Shown: positions 34,154 to 42,130, numbered from the stretch's first letter. The stretch is DNA of 64,000 bases from a virus (IMGVR_UViG_3300030110_004856:1-64000); one strand, 5' to 3'. Translations and numbers: made by a program. Notes: generated by a model not told the origin, from the sequence alone.

Positions 34154-34969
34154 CTAAATTACACTTTTACCGCCTTGAAAAGCCTCTGCAGCTTGTTGAG
34201 CAGCTTTGTCTAGAGCCAATCTAGTCCTTTGTTCTTCAGTTTGATCCTCTCGGAGCGCTCCAAGTACTTGATTTAAGCTTCGTTGCAAGTCTTGTACCTC
34301 TTTACTGTTTATTTCTTGCTTACGAAGTAGTAAAGCGTTTTTTACGTCTTCCACAGAGGAAGGCTCCAGCTGAAGTTTTATAAATTTGTCAAGTTCTCTT
34401 TCCTCAGCAGAACGATAGTCATCGAACGGACCCATCTTGCCTACAGGCTTATCAAACCCGCTCCTATTTATGGGCATTCCATCTGAAGAAACCCTAGGAT
34501 CTGGAGCAATCCCTTGTGGCTGACTAGCTACCTGTGTCGACGTAGCTTGCACAAACTGTCCAGGATCAGTATGGAACAACTCGATCTCATACGGGCGACC
34601 TTGAGCATCGGTAATCTTGGCCACGCCAACGCCATTTTGTGAGTAGTACTCAGTGGCACCCTGTATAAACAGGGGAGTTCCCATAGGGATCGCGTAATCC
34701 TGTCCCTTGTGGAAAGTAGAAGCTCCAGGAACTGGTGCCTGCCTAGGACCAAACCCCGAAGTCATGGGGTACGAAGTAATTGGTCGTCTGTTATCTCCTT
34801 CTCCAGCAAAGATACGACCTAGTAAGTCAGGGCGCGTGGCAGGGTCAATGTGCTGACCACGATTATCCCCAGACATAGGGATAATCCTGAAGTCTCCGTG
34901 AGCACCTGTGGACGCAAAGGGATCTCTTGCAGGATCGATAACTTTTCCAGCCCGCAAGAAATCAGTCAC
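34154..34969 (-). CDS. M23-like peptidase with shared GKSVI tail, 271 aa
   Basis: Residues 64-135 look like the first part of an M23 (LytM/lysostaphin) endopeptidase: 'SGFGPR', then zinc ligands His87 and Asp91 in 'HKGQDYAIP', and His133 in 'LFHTD'. The final HxH motif (as in GPHLHFE) is absent, so catalysis is uncertain. The C-terminal 50 residues are helical and end GKSVI, like the lysozyme at 2471. First gene after the divergent control region on the minus strand. Confidence 0.7.
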   Translation of the reverse strand: MTDFLRAGKVIDPARDPFASTGAHGDFRIIPMSGDNRGQHIDPATRPDLLGRIFAGEGDNRRPITSYPMTSGFGPRQAPVPGASTFHKGQDYAIPMGTPLFIQGATEYYSQNGVGVAKITDAQGRPYEIELFHTDPGQFVQATSTQVASQPQGIAPDPRVSSDGMPINRSGFDKPVGKMGPFDDYRSAEERELDKFIKLQLEPSSVEDVKNALLLRKQEINSKEVQDLQRSLNQVLGALREDQTEEQRTRLALDKAAQQAAEAFQGGKSVI

Positions 34970-35198
34970 TTGAGCCCACGCGCCTTTTAGTCCCTTAAGT
35001 CTAAGCCAGAAATTTTTCTAGGATCGTGTTACCATATTGCTATTCCAACCTTTGAGGGTCGATTTACCTGGAAGATTCTGACCATGTTCTCGCCGCCGTC
35101 GTGGGTCAGTCTAAATAATTAAAAAAAAGGGGCAGGTTGCGGGAGCCCAGAAAGTTATACATTGCGCCCTACTATATATTATTATATATAATTAATCA

Positions 35199-35326
35199 CT
35201 ATGTATTACTAACACACAAGGATTGCTATGTATTATTAACACATAGGGGGTGTACTTTCTTTTTTTAATTGTTCCTATCACGTACCGCACTAAGTAACAC
35301 TAACTTTATGTGTAGTTAGTAACACT
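35199..35326. repeat. Iteron-like repeats around TAACAC
   Basis: CTATGTATTACTAACACA at 35199-35216 and CTATGTATTATTAACACA at 35226-35243 differ at one base and are spaced 27 bases start to start. AGTAACACT occurs at 35293-35301 and 35318-35326. CTAAGT/ACTTAG and CTAACT/AGTTAG (35290-35329) form a two-step hairpin. Such arrays bind initiators or regulators. Confidence 0.7.
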
Positions 35327-36069
35327 TAGACCGTGTAATATCTCGAGGTTAGGTATACCTATCACATGTTAAGTTTTGTTACAATAACATTTATCCTGCT
35401 CATTATATGATACTGCGTAACATCAACCGCATAGTCTTTAAGGTCCGTACCATTAATCACCGTGGTTGTCAAGCAATACAATCAGTTCCATCACTGGCAC
35501 AATTGCGGTATCTCTAGCATCCCTTAGCGATTACATTATGGGGGCGGAGCGAACCACGCTTCCGACACCACTACAAAGGAGACAGAACAACCGACCAGCC
35601 AACAGACAAACCACGCGATCCGAAACGATCGAACCGAGCCAGAACCGTGAACCCTAAGGGTTGAGTCCGGTGTCTCTCGCTAGCTTTCGTTTCCTGAATG
35701 AGACTCGTGTGAGATTGTGACACCCCCAGTGCGTTGTAGCCAGAGGGAGACGAGAGAGAATCCGTCCCCCGTGCAGATGTCCGGTGCGAGTTAATAACTC
35801 TGAACCACCCTGACTAATCTGCATCACCGCGTAAGGCCCTTGCTATCTGTCCCGTTTGTCTACGTAAGTCATGCACGCCGGGGTAATCAGCGAACCGGTC
35901 CCATGAAACTGCGGAAGCTAATCGGTTCCCTTCCTATCCCGCAGGCTTAGTGTGCCCAGTGTGCTCTATGCCTGGTTCACCTTTCGGTCCGTTCATAACC
36001 TCACAAGGTTGTATCGGTCGCACGTAGAGACTAGCGAGTCAACTGTTAGTTTTTGCACCATTTTGGTCG

Positions 36070-36085
36070 TGATCATTCATGATCA
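36070..36085. repeat. Palindrome TGATCAT-TC-ATGATCA, copy 2
   Basis: Same 7-bp inverted repeat as at 31469, with flanking bases also shared (GTGATCATTYATGATCAT). It lies 88 bases upstream of the first plus-strand early gene, a fitting place for an operator. Confidence 0.65.
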
Positions 36086-36102
36086 TGGCATGATTCCACC
36101 TT

Positions 36103-36167
36103 GCAGGGCAGTTATGAGCTGCCTTGCCTGATGGATTCTCTCCATCAATTGCCAACTAATTTAGGAG
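36103..36167 (+). promoter_or_regulatory. Leader hairpins and RBS of the early operon
   Basis: GCAGGGCAG (36103-36111) pairs with CTGCCTTGC (36119-36127), 9 bp with one wobble; GATGGA (36130-36135) pairs with TCCATC (36141-36146). A clear AGGAG follows, seven bases before the ATG at 36174. No T-run, so these are leader structures rather than a terminator. Confidence 0.55.
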
Positions 36168-36173
36168 TCTTTT

Positions 36174-36494
36174 ATGACCATCCGATTCATTCAACATCAG
36201 TTCGATCTCCCAGCAGACTGGGCAAGCTATTTATTCAACGGTGACGCAACATCGTTCGATCTTTATGAAGATGGAGACGAGCAGATTGCGGGCATTGACA
36301 AGTTCATTGCAGATACAGGATTAGGTGATCCAAGTGAAGTCAGCCAAGAAACATTCTTCTTGAAGTATCACGATGCTCAGAACTATGGTGTTCTTCCTTG
36401 TACTTGTGCAACTTACACGTTTCTTGAGCAGGTTGATGATCTACAGCCTGATCCTTCTTTAAGTGCAGCGGAACGCAATCCGTCCATGCGTTGA
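36174..36494 (+). CDS. First early-operon protein, 106 aa, unknown
   Basis: Acidic protein starting 'MTIRFIQHQFDLPADWASYL' with 'YEDGDEQIAGIDKFI'. It has the best Shine-Dalgarno in the early region, suggesting high expression early after infection. No family recognised. Confidence 0.75.
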   Translation: MTIRFIQHQFDLPADWASYLFNGDATSFDLYEDGDEQIAGIDKFIADTGLGDPSEVSQETFFLKYHDAQNYGVLPCTCATYTFLEQVDDLQPDPSLSAAERNPSMR

Positions 36495-36538
36495 TACAAA
36501 CTGCACAAACTATTTAACACAACAACAGGATTCTGATC

Positions 36539-36847
36539 ATGTCTTTTGATTCCCACGCGCTGACTGAACTTGAACTCATTGCAGAGAATGACTGCGGCGA
36601 ACGTGTTAACACCGTTTACAAAGTACTGAGCAAGAAGCACAAACAAGGTATCTACGATATGGAACGCGCCATAGGCTACATAGAGCGCCAGTTAGTATTA
36701 CCTGCTGCCAAAACTTATCTAATGGAGAACTGTTCAATGACTCAAGGACTGCGCAATACATTCCCTAAGTCCATGAGATTGCAAGTTGCTGAGAACATTG
36801 AGGCTAAGCAACGCGCTGAATTTAATCTAGGTAACTATTGGGAATGA
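36539..36847 (+). CDS. Conserved marine-phage small protein, 102 aa
   Basis: The order 'HALTELELIAEND', 'YKVLSKKHKQGIYDMERAI', 'AAKTYL', 'FPKSMRLQVAENI' fits a small protein repeatedly seen in marine cyanophages and other marine phages (from memory), function unknown. It follows an AC-rich leader without Shine-Dalgarno. Confidence 0.7.
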   Translation: MSFDSHALTELELIAENDCGERVNTVYKVLSKKHKQGIYDMERAIGYIERQLVLPAAKTYLMENCSMTQGLRNTFPKSMRLQVAENIEAKQRAEFNLGNYWE

Positions 36848-36888
36848 GTCCCACAACTAACAACAACACCAACAACAACACCAACACC

Positions 36889-37137
36889 ATGACAACGGCA
36901 ACACGAACCGCTAACCGCAAGATGACTAGGTGCATGTTATGCGTTGATATGTCACAGCGAGCAGTCTGGATTCGCATCACTGGCACACTAGGTGACTGCA
37001 TCGGCAGAATCGAAGATGTAGGCCTTGAAGTAGTAGAAGAACAGACGAAAGACTATGAAGGCGATCCACCATCAGAGTGGACCGGGACAATTCTTCTACG
37101 GGAATTGAAAGAAACTGATTACCTTCCCTGGATCTGA
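36889..37137 (+). CDS. Hypothetical protein, 82 aa
   Basis: I place the start at ATG 36889. An upstream ATG at 36838 in frame would translate the AAC-ACC leader into an Asn/Thr run, which is unlikely. The product is beta/alpha-type with 'CMLCVDMSQRAVWIRITG' and 'IGRIEDVGLEVVEEQ'. No family recognised. Confidence 0.6.
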   Translation: MTTATRTANRKMTRCMLCVDMSQRAVWIRITGTLGDCIGRIEDVGLEVVEEQTKDYEGDPPSEWTGTILLRELKETDYLPWI

Positions 37138-37177
37138 ACCAAACACCAACACCAACCACACCGACATCAACAAGACC

Positions 37178-37924
37178 ATGCAAACTCCTTCGATCGATCA
37201 GATTAAGCAGAAGATTGCCAAGCTTCTGCGACTCGCTACATCAACCAATGCAAACGAAGCAGCGAACGCTGCTGATATGGTGCACAAACTATGTGCAGAG
37301 CATGGTTTAACGCAGGACGCTATTGATCCTGACTGTGATAATCCTGACAACAAGGCAATAAACTGGGAAACTTTATACCAAGGCAATCGCAGAAACTTCG
37401 CTGAGATTAACTTGCTCACCGCAGTTGTTGAGCACTTTAACGGTGATCTATTGCTCTCTTGGAGTACTGAAAAGCAAGCCAATTGCTGTGAGATATTTGC
37501 ATCACAAGGCAGGAAAATTGAGATCGAACTGTATTTTGAATATCTGCTAGAGACTATGAAGAAAGCCAGCAAGAGAGCGAAGCTTGAGAGTGATCCTTAC
37601 AAATTAGATAGAGGCTATGAACGAAACTTTCAGAAAGCCTATGCTCAATCAGTTTGGAGTCGTATCAGACGGATGAAACGAGAGAAACAAGAACTAGCAA
37701 GGAGAACACAACACGAGCCTGCATTAGTTGCTGTCTCTCGTGGTAATAAGGAGCAAGCAAACAACACTGCATTAATGCATAAGTTAAATCCACGTATCAG
37801 CAAAGGTACTAGTCAAGCTAGAGCCCATGGCTCAGGTGCAATGTCTGGCAGAGATGCAGGCAGTTCAGTCTCACTCTCTAGACAGATGAACAATTCAAGC
37901 ATGCGAGCACTACCTGGCTCTTAA
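37178..37924 (+). CDS. DUF2786-like protein, 248 aa
   Basis: The N-terminal 45 residues ('IKQKIAKLLRLATSTNANEA' then 'AADMVHKLCAEHGLT') match the DUF2786 helical domain found in phages and bacteria. The middle resembles the domain that usually follows it (EIFASQGRKIEIELYFEYL). The C-terminus is basic and disordered. Function unknown. Confidence 0.75.
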   Translation: MQTPSIDQIKQKIAKLLRLATSTNANEAANAADMVHKLCAEHGLTQDAIDPDCDNPDNKAINWETLYQGNRRNFAEINLLTAVVEHFNGDLLLSWSTEKQANCCEIFASQGRKIEIELYFEYLLETMKKASKRAKLESDPYKLDRGYERNFQKAYAQSVWSRIRRMKREKQELARRTQHEPALVAVSRGNKEQANNTALMHKLNPRISKGTSQARAHGSGAMSGRDAGSSVSLSRQMNNSSMRALPGS

Positions 37925-37954
37925 TTCTCACTCACAAACAACACTACTAAGACT

Positions 37955-38815
37955 ATGAAACGCGTCACACTTCCCGCTCACATTCGTACCTTCAAGCAAC
38001 AACACGATGTGCGCAGTCTGCTCACAGAAACTAACCCTAAGGTTCTCAAGAACGACAAAGTTCTAGACATTCCCACAGCGGTGTTGCACCTGCTTCCGAA
38101 GTATCGCGGGACATGTCCATACGCTGCTAGCTGTGCATCCCTTTGTCTACATAGTGCAGGGAATCCTGCTTACATGCGAGGCAAGCAAGCGTCACGCAAA
38201 CGTAAGACTGATGCATTCATGAACGACCGAGAATTCTTCATGGAGTTGTTGCTGATCGAGCTAGTTAAGTTCGCCAGCAAGCACAAAGACTCAGTGCAAC
38301 TAGGTGCACGACTGAACGGAACTAGCGATATCCGCTGGGAACGTGAGTCAATCAACGTGCAGCCTGAGACTTCAGAGTATCTTGATCGGCGGTTCGGTTT
38401 CTATATCGCTCCAGGTAGATACAGAAACATTATGTTCTGCCTCAATGTTCACCGTGGTGTAAATATGCAGGGCTCACTGTTCCAGTTCTATGACTACACA
38501 AAGCGACCGGATCGCTACTGGGATGTTTGCAAAGCAGACAATTATCACCTGACGATGAGCGAAGGATCGTCTGCTGATACCTTCCGAGTCGCATTAGATA
38601 ACGGTCTGAACTTAGCTGCAGCTTTTAACATCAAGCGCAGCGAGTCTCTACCTGAGACTGTTACTCTCCACGGCATTGAATTCATAGTGCTAGATGGCGA
38701 TGTCACAGACTTCAGACCATACGATGCATCACATGGAACGCACATCGTCGGTCTCAGACTCAAGCGTGTTCCAGGCATGACTCAAGACCAGATCAATTCA
38801 TTCTGCATTGCTTAA
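37955..38815 (+). CDS. GP88-like phage protein, 286 aa
   Basis: Contains 'TCPYAASCASLCLHSAG', 'RKRKTDAFMND', 'LGARLNGTSDIRWE', 'QFYDYTKRPDR' and 'DGDVTDFRPYD', in the order of the phage gene-product-88 family (PF17338 type). The Cys cluster may bind metal. Function is unknown in the family. Confidence 0.7.
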   Translation: MKRVTLPAHIRTFKQQHDVRSLLTETNPKVLKNDKVLDIPTAVLHLLPKYRGTCPYAASCASLCLHSAGNPAYMRGKQASRKRKTDAFMNDREFFMELLLIELVKFASKHKDSVQLGARLNGTSDIRWERESINVQPETSEYLDRRFGFYIAPGRYRNIMFCLNVHRGVNMQGSLFQFYDYTKRPDRYWDVCKADNYHLTMSEGSSADTFRVALDNGLNLAAAFNIKRSESLPETVTLHGIEFIVLDGDVTDFRPYDASHGTHIVGLRLKRVPGMTQDQINSFCIA

Positions 38816-38817
38816 TC

Positions 38818-39003
38818 ATGACCAAACTCAAGCGTTTCGACTTTCACTACACTCAAACAATTGAAGGTGTTGAATCTCAACAGACTCAGACTATCTACGC
38901 TTTTGATCGACCTTGTGCTTGTGAGAAATGGTGTCGTATGAAACACACCATCCCATCTGCTACGCAAACACTGAATGAAATTCGGGAATTTATTAGATCA
39001 TGA
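38818..39003 (+). CDS. Small hypothetical protein, 61 aa
   Basis: Contains 'CACEKWCRMKHTIPSA', a Cys/His-rich patch that could bind metal. Ends with an ATGA overlap into the next small gene. No family recognised. Confidence 0.65.
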   Translation: MTKLKRFDFHYTQTIEGVESQQTQTIYAFDRPCACEKWCRMKHTIPSATQTLNEIREFIRS

Positions 39004-39137
39004 CACTCACAGAAATCACCGACTACATCAACACAAACTGGCCTGAGATCACTGATGCCAACCACGCTGCACAAATGGTCTTAGGAATGCAGGATAAGCA
39101 CTGCATTGACACTATTCTAGGTTTTTATGTGCGCTAA
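39000..39137 (+). CDS. Small hypothetical protein, 45 aa
   Basis: Starts in an ATGA overlap with the upstream gene and stops two bases before the next ATG. Reads MTLTEITDYINTNWPEIT and continues to GFYVR. Gene packing supports it despite its size. Confidence 0.6.
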   Translation: MTLTEITDYINTNWPEITDANHAAQMVLGMQDKHCIDTILGFYVR

Positions 39138-39139
39138 AT

Positions 39140-39298
39140 ATGAAAACCTTTGAGATTAGCTTCCGCAAACCAGTTCGGAAAGACTGGTCACAACAGGCTC
39201 ACGTTGTGATCAGGGCTGAGACTCGATCCGATGCATTGAAAGCATTCCAAAAGGATTATGAGTTCTCATTCATCTACAATGTCACTGAGCTACACTAG
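39140..39298 (+). CDS. Small hypothetical protein, 52 aa
   Basis: Begins MKTFEISFRKPVRKDW, a plausible beta-alpha mini-domain (HVVIRAETRSDALKAFQKDY). Two bases after the preceding stop. No family recognised. Confidence 0.65.
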   Translation: MKTFEISFRKPVRKDWSQQAHVVIRAETRSDALKAFQKDYEFSFIYNVTELH

Positions 39299-39331
39299 AC
39301 AACACAGAACACCTATTCTTCTTTTCTGATC

Positions 39332-39589
39332 ATGAACATCATCAAGAACACAATCGCAGCAGCATCAGTCCTCGTCTGCTGTATGGGCAATGAGATGCCC
39401 GCCAAGGCTTACAACTTGCACTGCATGAACATTGGTAGCACGATGCGAACCTGCAATGACAGCAACGGAAACAGCGGAACTTATCAACGCTTCGGAAACT
39501 TCGAGAACATCAACATCAACGGTGGTGGACGAAATGTTTCCTGCTACAGGCAATACATCGGCAATCAAGTTTACATTAACTGCAACTAA
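39332..39589 (+). CDS. Predicted exported small Cys protein, 85 aa
   Basis: N-terminal signal peptide: Lys5, hydrophobic core (TIAAASVLVCCMG) and an Ala-Lys-Ala site before Tyr27 (AKA-YN). The mature part of about 59 residues has four cysteines, suggesting two disulphides in the periplasm, and is Asn/Gly-rich. Host-surface action or superinfection exclusion would fit but is a guess. Confidence 0.65.
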   Translation: MNIIKNTIAAASVLVCCMGNEMPAKAYNLHCMNIGSTMRTCNDSNGNSGTYQRFGNFENININGGGRNVSCYRQYIGNQVYINCN

Positions 39590-40056
39590 TCAATCTCTAC
39601 ATGCTTCCATTTCTTTCTGTTCAACACATCACTTATGTTTTGGTGAGAAACACCATACACTTCAGCAATCTCACGCAGCCGTAATCCTTTCTGTCTCAGC
39701 TCAAAGATTGGTTTGATGTCAGACTCTTTGAGCTTTGCATTCTTGTGTCTTTCACCTCTGTTCGCATTACTTCTATTCTCACTCTTTAACTTCCACTCAC
39801 AGTTTCCATCTTCATAGTTACCCTGGTCATCTTTCCTAGAAATCCGCCAATCCTTTCCTGGTCTCTCACCCATGTCTTCTAAGAACCCTTCGAACTTCAT
39901 CCACTTCTCGCAGACTCCCACGCCGCTGCCACCGTAGAGATGGAAACCACTTGAATTAGGGTTCAAACATCTCTGTTTCATGCCGAACCAACTGACATAT
40001 GTAAGGGACCACTTTCCCCCAAGTACGTGACCATGCTTTACTGTACCTTTCATCAC
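39586..40056 (-). CDS. HNH-like homing endonuclease-type protein with C-terminal HTH, 156 aa
   Basis: The N-terminal part ('VSWFGMKQRCLNP', 'FHLYGGSGVGVCEKW', 'FLEDMGERPGKDWRISRKDD', 'YEDGNCEW') matches a common phage family of HNH-like free-standing endonucleases. The end (LREIAEVYGVSHQNISDVL) is a helix-turn-helix. It is the only minus-strand gene for several kilobases of plus-strand early genes, as expected of a mobile insertion. Confidence 0.75.
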   Translation of the reverse strand: MMKGTVKHGHVLGGKWSLTYVSWFGMKQRCLNPNSSGFHLYGGSGVGVCEKWMKFEGFLEDMGERPGKDWRISRKDDQGNYEDGNCEWKLKSENRSNANRGERHKNAKLKESDIKPIFELRQKGLRLREIAEVYGVSHQNISDVLNRKKWKHVEID

Positions 40057-40105
40057 AACTAGCTCAAGAGGCTACACTCTAATCACAACTAACAAGACTG
40101 CAACT

Positions 40106-40330
40106 ATGGCTTACAGAATCCCTACAGACACACAGCTCAGACTGTATGCGCTTCTAATCATGGAAGCAAACCAACCAGACAGAGATAAACAGAACTGGAC
40201 ATCAAAGGCCATTGAGTACAGCAACATTCTCAAGAGCGAGGGAACTAGTCCAGAGTTCCTCGACGGATTTAAACGTGCCGTTACCTTGCTCGAAGTCCTG
40301 GAACCAGAAACACCTATCACGCAGAATTGA
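40106..40330 (+). CDS. Small hypothetical protein, 74 aa
   Basis: Mostly helical: 'TDTQLRLYALLIMEANQPD' and 'FLDGFKRAVTLLEVL'. Preceded by an AC-rich, SD-less leader. No family recognised. Confidence 0.65.
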   Translation: MAYRIPTDTQLRLYALLIMEANQPDRDKQNWTSKAIEYSNILKSEGTSPEFLDGFKRAVTLLEVLEPETPITQN

Positions 40331-40333
40331 CCG

Positions 40334-40558
40334 ATGCCATTCAACAAAGAAGCCCAAATCTGCATCACACTCAGTGAGTCTGACTACCTTGAAGTTCGTG
40401 ACGCGATCTCAAGCTCCAGCTCAAAATGTTTGATTCGTTCTCTCAAAGATGACTATGAACATGCCAACGGAGCACGACTCAGGCACCAACAACTCGATCG
40501 CATCAAAGGTCATTTTGACGATCACTACAAGAACTTTATCCAAGCAAAGATGAAATGA
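40334..40558 (+). CDS. Small hypothetical protein, 74 aa
   Basis: Short beta strand (QICITLSESDYLEVRDAI) followed by helices rich in His and Asp. Three bases after the previous stop and ATGA-overlapping with the next gene. No family recognised. Confidence 0.65.
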   Translation: MPFNKEAQICITLSESDYLEVRDAISSSSSKCLIRSLKDDYEHANGARLRHQQLDRIKGHFDDHYKNFIQAKMK

Positions 40559-40797
40559 AGAAAGAACTTACCAGAGATCAGTTAATAGCTGTGGTTGACT
40601 TCGTGCTCAACGGCATGGATTCCACGCAGTTACTGCAACTCTCTCAAGACATCTCCCACAAACGAACTTCGCTCCAAAACTCACAATCAACCAACAACTT
40701 CCAAACCAACAACGACACAAACCTCTGTAACGGTCTGGAATTTCTAGACGTTATGACCAAAGCAACACTGGACATTCGTTTTTCTGAAGCGGAATGA
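40555..40797 (+). CDS. Small hypothetical protein, 80 aa
   Basis: Helical start (RDQLIAVVDFVLNGMDSTQL) and an Asn/Gln/Ser-rich linker in the middle. ATGA overlaps at both ends show a tightly coupled operon. No family recognised. Confidence 0.65.
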   Translation: MKKELTRDQLIAVVDFVLNGMDSTQLLQLSQDISHKRTSLQNSQSTNNFQTNNDTNLCNGLEFLDVMTKATLDIRFSEAE

Positions 40798-41015
40798 AAC
40801 ATCACAAGGACCTCACAACAGAAGAACAGATCTCTTACCGCCAATGGGCACGAGACAACTACGTACCATTCACACCAATCGATGGGACTTGGCATCCTGA
40901 AGTTCAGTTTGAGTGTGCCTTCATCAACAAAATCACCCCGCTTAAAAATCTCAGTGAAGTTTCCTCACAACAAACAAGTAAGTCTCCTAAACCTGGAAAT
41001 GTTTCAAGCAGCTGA
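40794..41015 (+). CDS. Small hypothetical protein, 73 aa
   Basis: N-terminal 'DLTTEEQISYRQWARDNYVP' and 'PIDGTWHPEVQFEC' look conserved; the last 25 residues are polar and low in complexity. Overlaps the wHTH gene by 17 bases. No family recognised. Confidence 0.6.
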   Translation: MKHHKDLTTEEQISYRQWARDNYVPFTPIDGTWHPEVQFECAFINKITPLKNLSEVSSQQTSKSPKPGNVSSS

Positions 41016-41253
41016 TGTAAATGCCACACTAAACCAACTCAAGTATTTCCTGTTCATCTGCAACTGCAACGGATCAGACGTTAGTAGTAAGGATGTGGCT
41101 GCTTACTTTCAAATAGAGCGTCACACTCACAACAAAATTCTTCAACGACTGGTCAACATGGAGTTCATCACACTGGAAGTTATCAACAACCAACGCAAGA
41201 AGATTCACATGGCTCAGAAAGGTTGGGAGTTCTACTTAAAGCTTCCCGATTAA
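40999..41253 (+). CDS. Winged helix-turn-helix protein (MarR-like), 84 aa
   Basis: I start at ATG 40999 (MFQAADVNATLNQLKYF); an in-frame ATG at 40882 would add 39 residues shadowing the upstream gene. 'VSSKDVAAYFQIERHTHNKI' is the recognition region and 'QRKKIHMAQKGWEFYLKL' the wing, as in MarR-type regulators. A possible early regulator. Confidence 0.65.
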   Translation: MFQAADVNATLNQLKYFLFICNCNGSDVSSKDVAAYFQIERHTHNKILQRLVNMEFITLEVINNQRKKIHMAQKGWEFYLKLPD

Positions 41254-41257
41254 CCCT

Positions 41258-41833
41258 GTGGATCTATGTAACCCACGCCGCTATAGTGACAGCGACTTAA
41301 TCACCTCTTCTGTGTCTATTCTTCCTGATCATCAGATTCAAATTCTGTGTAATGCAGGAATGATCAGTCCATACGATCCAGAGTTAGTTAATCCAGCATC
41401 ACTCGATGTCAGATTGGGTAACGAGTTGATGGTTGAACAGGAAGAACATGAGCAGATGAGGAAGCTGTCGATTGAGAAATTCGATCGAGATTCACCTTTC
41501 TATTTGTACCCAGGGGAGTTTGTACTCGCTCATACGATGGAAACATTCAAAGTTCCATCGAACGTAACAGGACAGTTTGCACTCAAGTCATCGACAGCAC
41601 GTTCAGGCTTTGAGCATCTGATGGCTGGCTACATAGATCCAGGCTTTTGGAATTCTGTCCTGACTCTGGAACTTAAGAACGCTCGTCAGATGGCACCGAT
41701 TCCAATGTGGCCTGGTATGAGGATTGGGCAAATTGTATGGACTCGCATGCAAGCACCGCCCACCAAAACCTACCGAGAGACAGGCAGGTACAACAACGAC
41801 CCCACCGTTACTACCACCAAAGGCTGGTTGTAG
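41258..41833 (+). CDS. dcd: dCTP deaminase
   Basis: Contains the family blocks 'NPASLDVRLGNEL', 'YPGEFVLAHTMETF', 'KSSTARSGFEHLMAGYIDPG' and 'PGMRIGQIVW'. The enzyme turns dCTP into dUTP, feeding dTTP synthesis, and pairs logically with ThyX at 60559. A GTG start at 41258 is given; GTG at 41312 (MSILPDHQ) fits the usual family N-terminus better and would give 173 residues. Confidence 0.88.
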   Translation: MDLCNPRRYSDSDLITSSVSILPDHQIQILCNAGMISPYDPELVNPASLDVRLGNELMVEQEEHEQMRKLSIEKFDRDSPFYLYPGEFVLAHTMETFKVPSNVTGQFALKSSTARSGFEHLMAGYIDPGFWNSVLTLELKNARQMAPIPMWPGMRIGQIVWTRMQAPPTKTYRETGRYNNDPTVTTTKGWL

Positions 41834-41961
41834 TGATCACATAGTGATACCGAAATCCAACTGGGTATTTCCCTAACTCTTTTCAACGCGAGATTTCTTG
41901 ACAGAATGGCGCAGCCTTTGTGCTGTGTAAAGTGTTCAGCAGTTTATTAACTATTTGAGCT

Positions 41962-42111
41962 TTATACAAAGTTTAGATTGCGCGACAATTTGTCAAGTTT
42001 CTCTTTGTTATAGAAGTTTTTAAGAATACCCTTCTGGACTTCGGGACGCACTGTTGTTTCCAGTGAGACCCATGAGTCAGGAGTTTTATCTTGACCAACC
42101 CTTGACGCCAT
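41962..42111 (-). CDS. Candidate small protein, 49 aa
   Basis: ATG at 42111 opens a frame of protein-like composition (MASRVGQDKTPDSWVSLET and ending KLSRNLNFV) in an otherwise gene-free 340-base gap, on the strand opposite to its neighbours. The AGGAG upstream is too close to the ATG to be ideal. The rest of 41834-42173 shows only a promoter candidate. Confidence 0.4.
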   Translation of the reverse strand: MASRVGQDKTPDSWVSLETTVRPEVQKGILKNFYNKEKLDKLSRNLNFV

Positions 42112-42130
42112 GCTCCTATGGCTCTAGGAT
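42102..42130 (+). promoter_or_regulatory. Candidate promoter for the RavA/ViaA-like operon
   Basis: TTGACG at 42102-42107, 17 bases, TAGGAT at 42125-42130. It lies about 44 bases upstream of the ATG at 42174, which has a GGAG site six bases away. Good spacing and -35, moderate -10. Confidence 0.5.

Larger units (their letters stand above)
34970..36173. other. 1.2-kb divergent intergenic control region, candidate origin
   Basis: No credible gene in any frame. The left part (35150-35460) is AT-rich with iteron-like repeats and a compound hairpin. The right part (35540-36060) is richer in G/C and full of short inverted repeats: AACCCT/AGGGTT near 35650, GAACCG/CGGTTC near 35892-35931, CTGCGG/CCGCAG near 35910-35944, AACCT/AGGTT near 35998-36011. 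It may hold a structured RNA. The palindrome at 36070 and two hairpins close to 36174 end the region. Late genes run left and early genes right. Confidence 0.6.

Noticed and set aside
35466-35657. 63-codon frame with TTG start in the control region
   Set aside because: No RBS, ends in Arg/Thr/Gln-rich noise, and lies across inverted repeats.
35640-35660. AACCCT/AGGGTT as a terminator
   Set aside because: Six-base stem with a one-base loop and no T-run on either strand.
35540-36060. tRNA genes in the GC-richer non-coding segment
   Set aside because: I checked for GGTTCGANTCC-like T-arms with matching acceptor stems on both strands; candidates lacked pairing stems. A covariance search would settle it.
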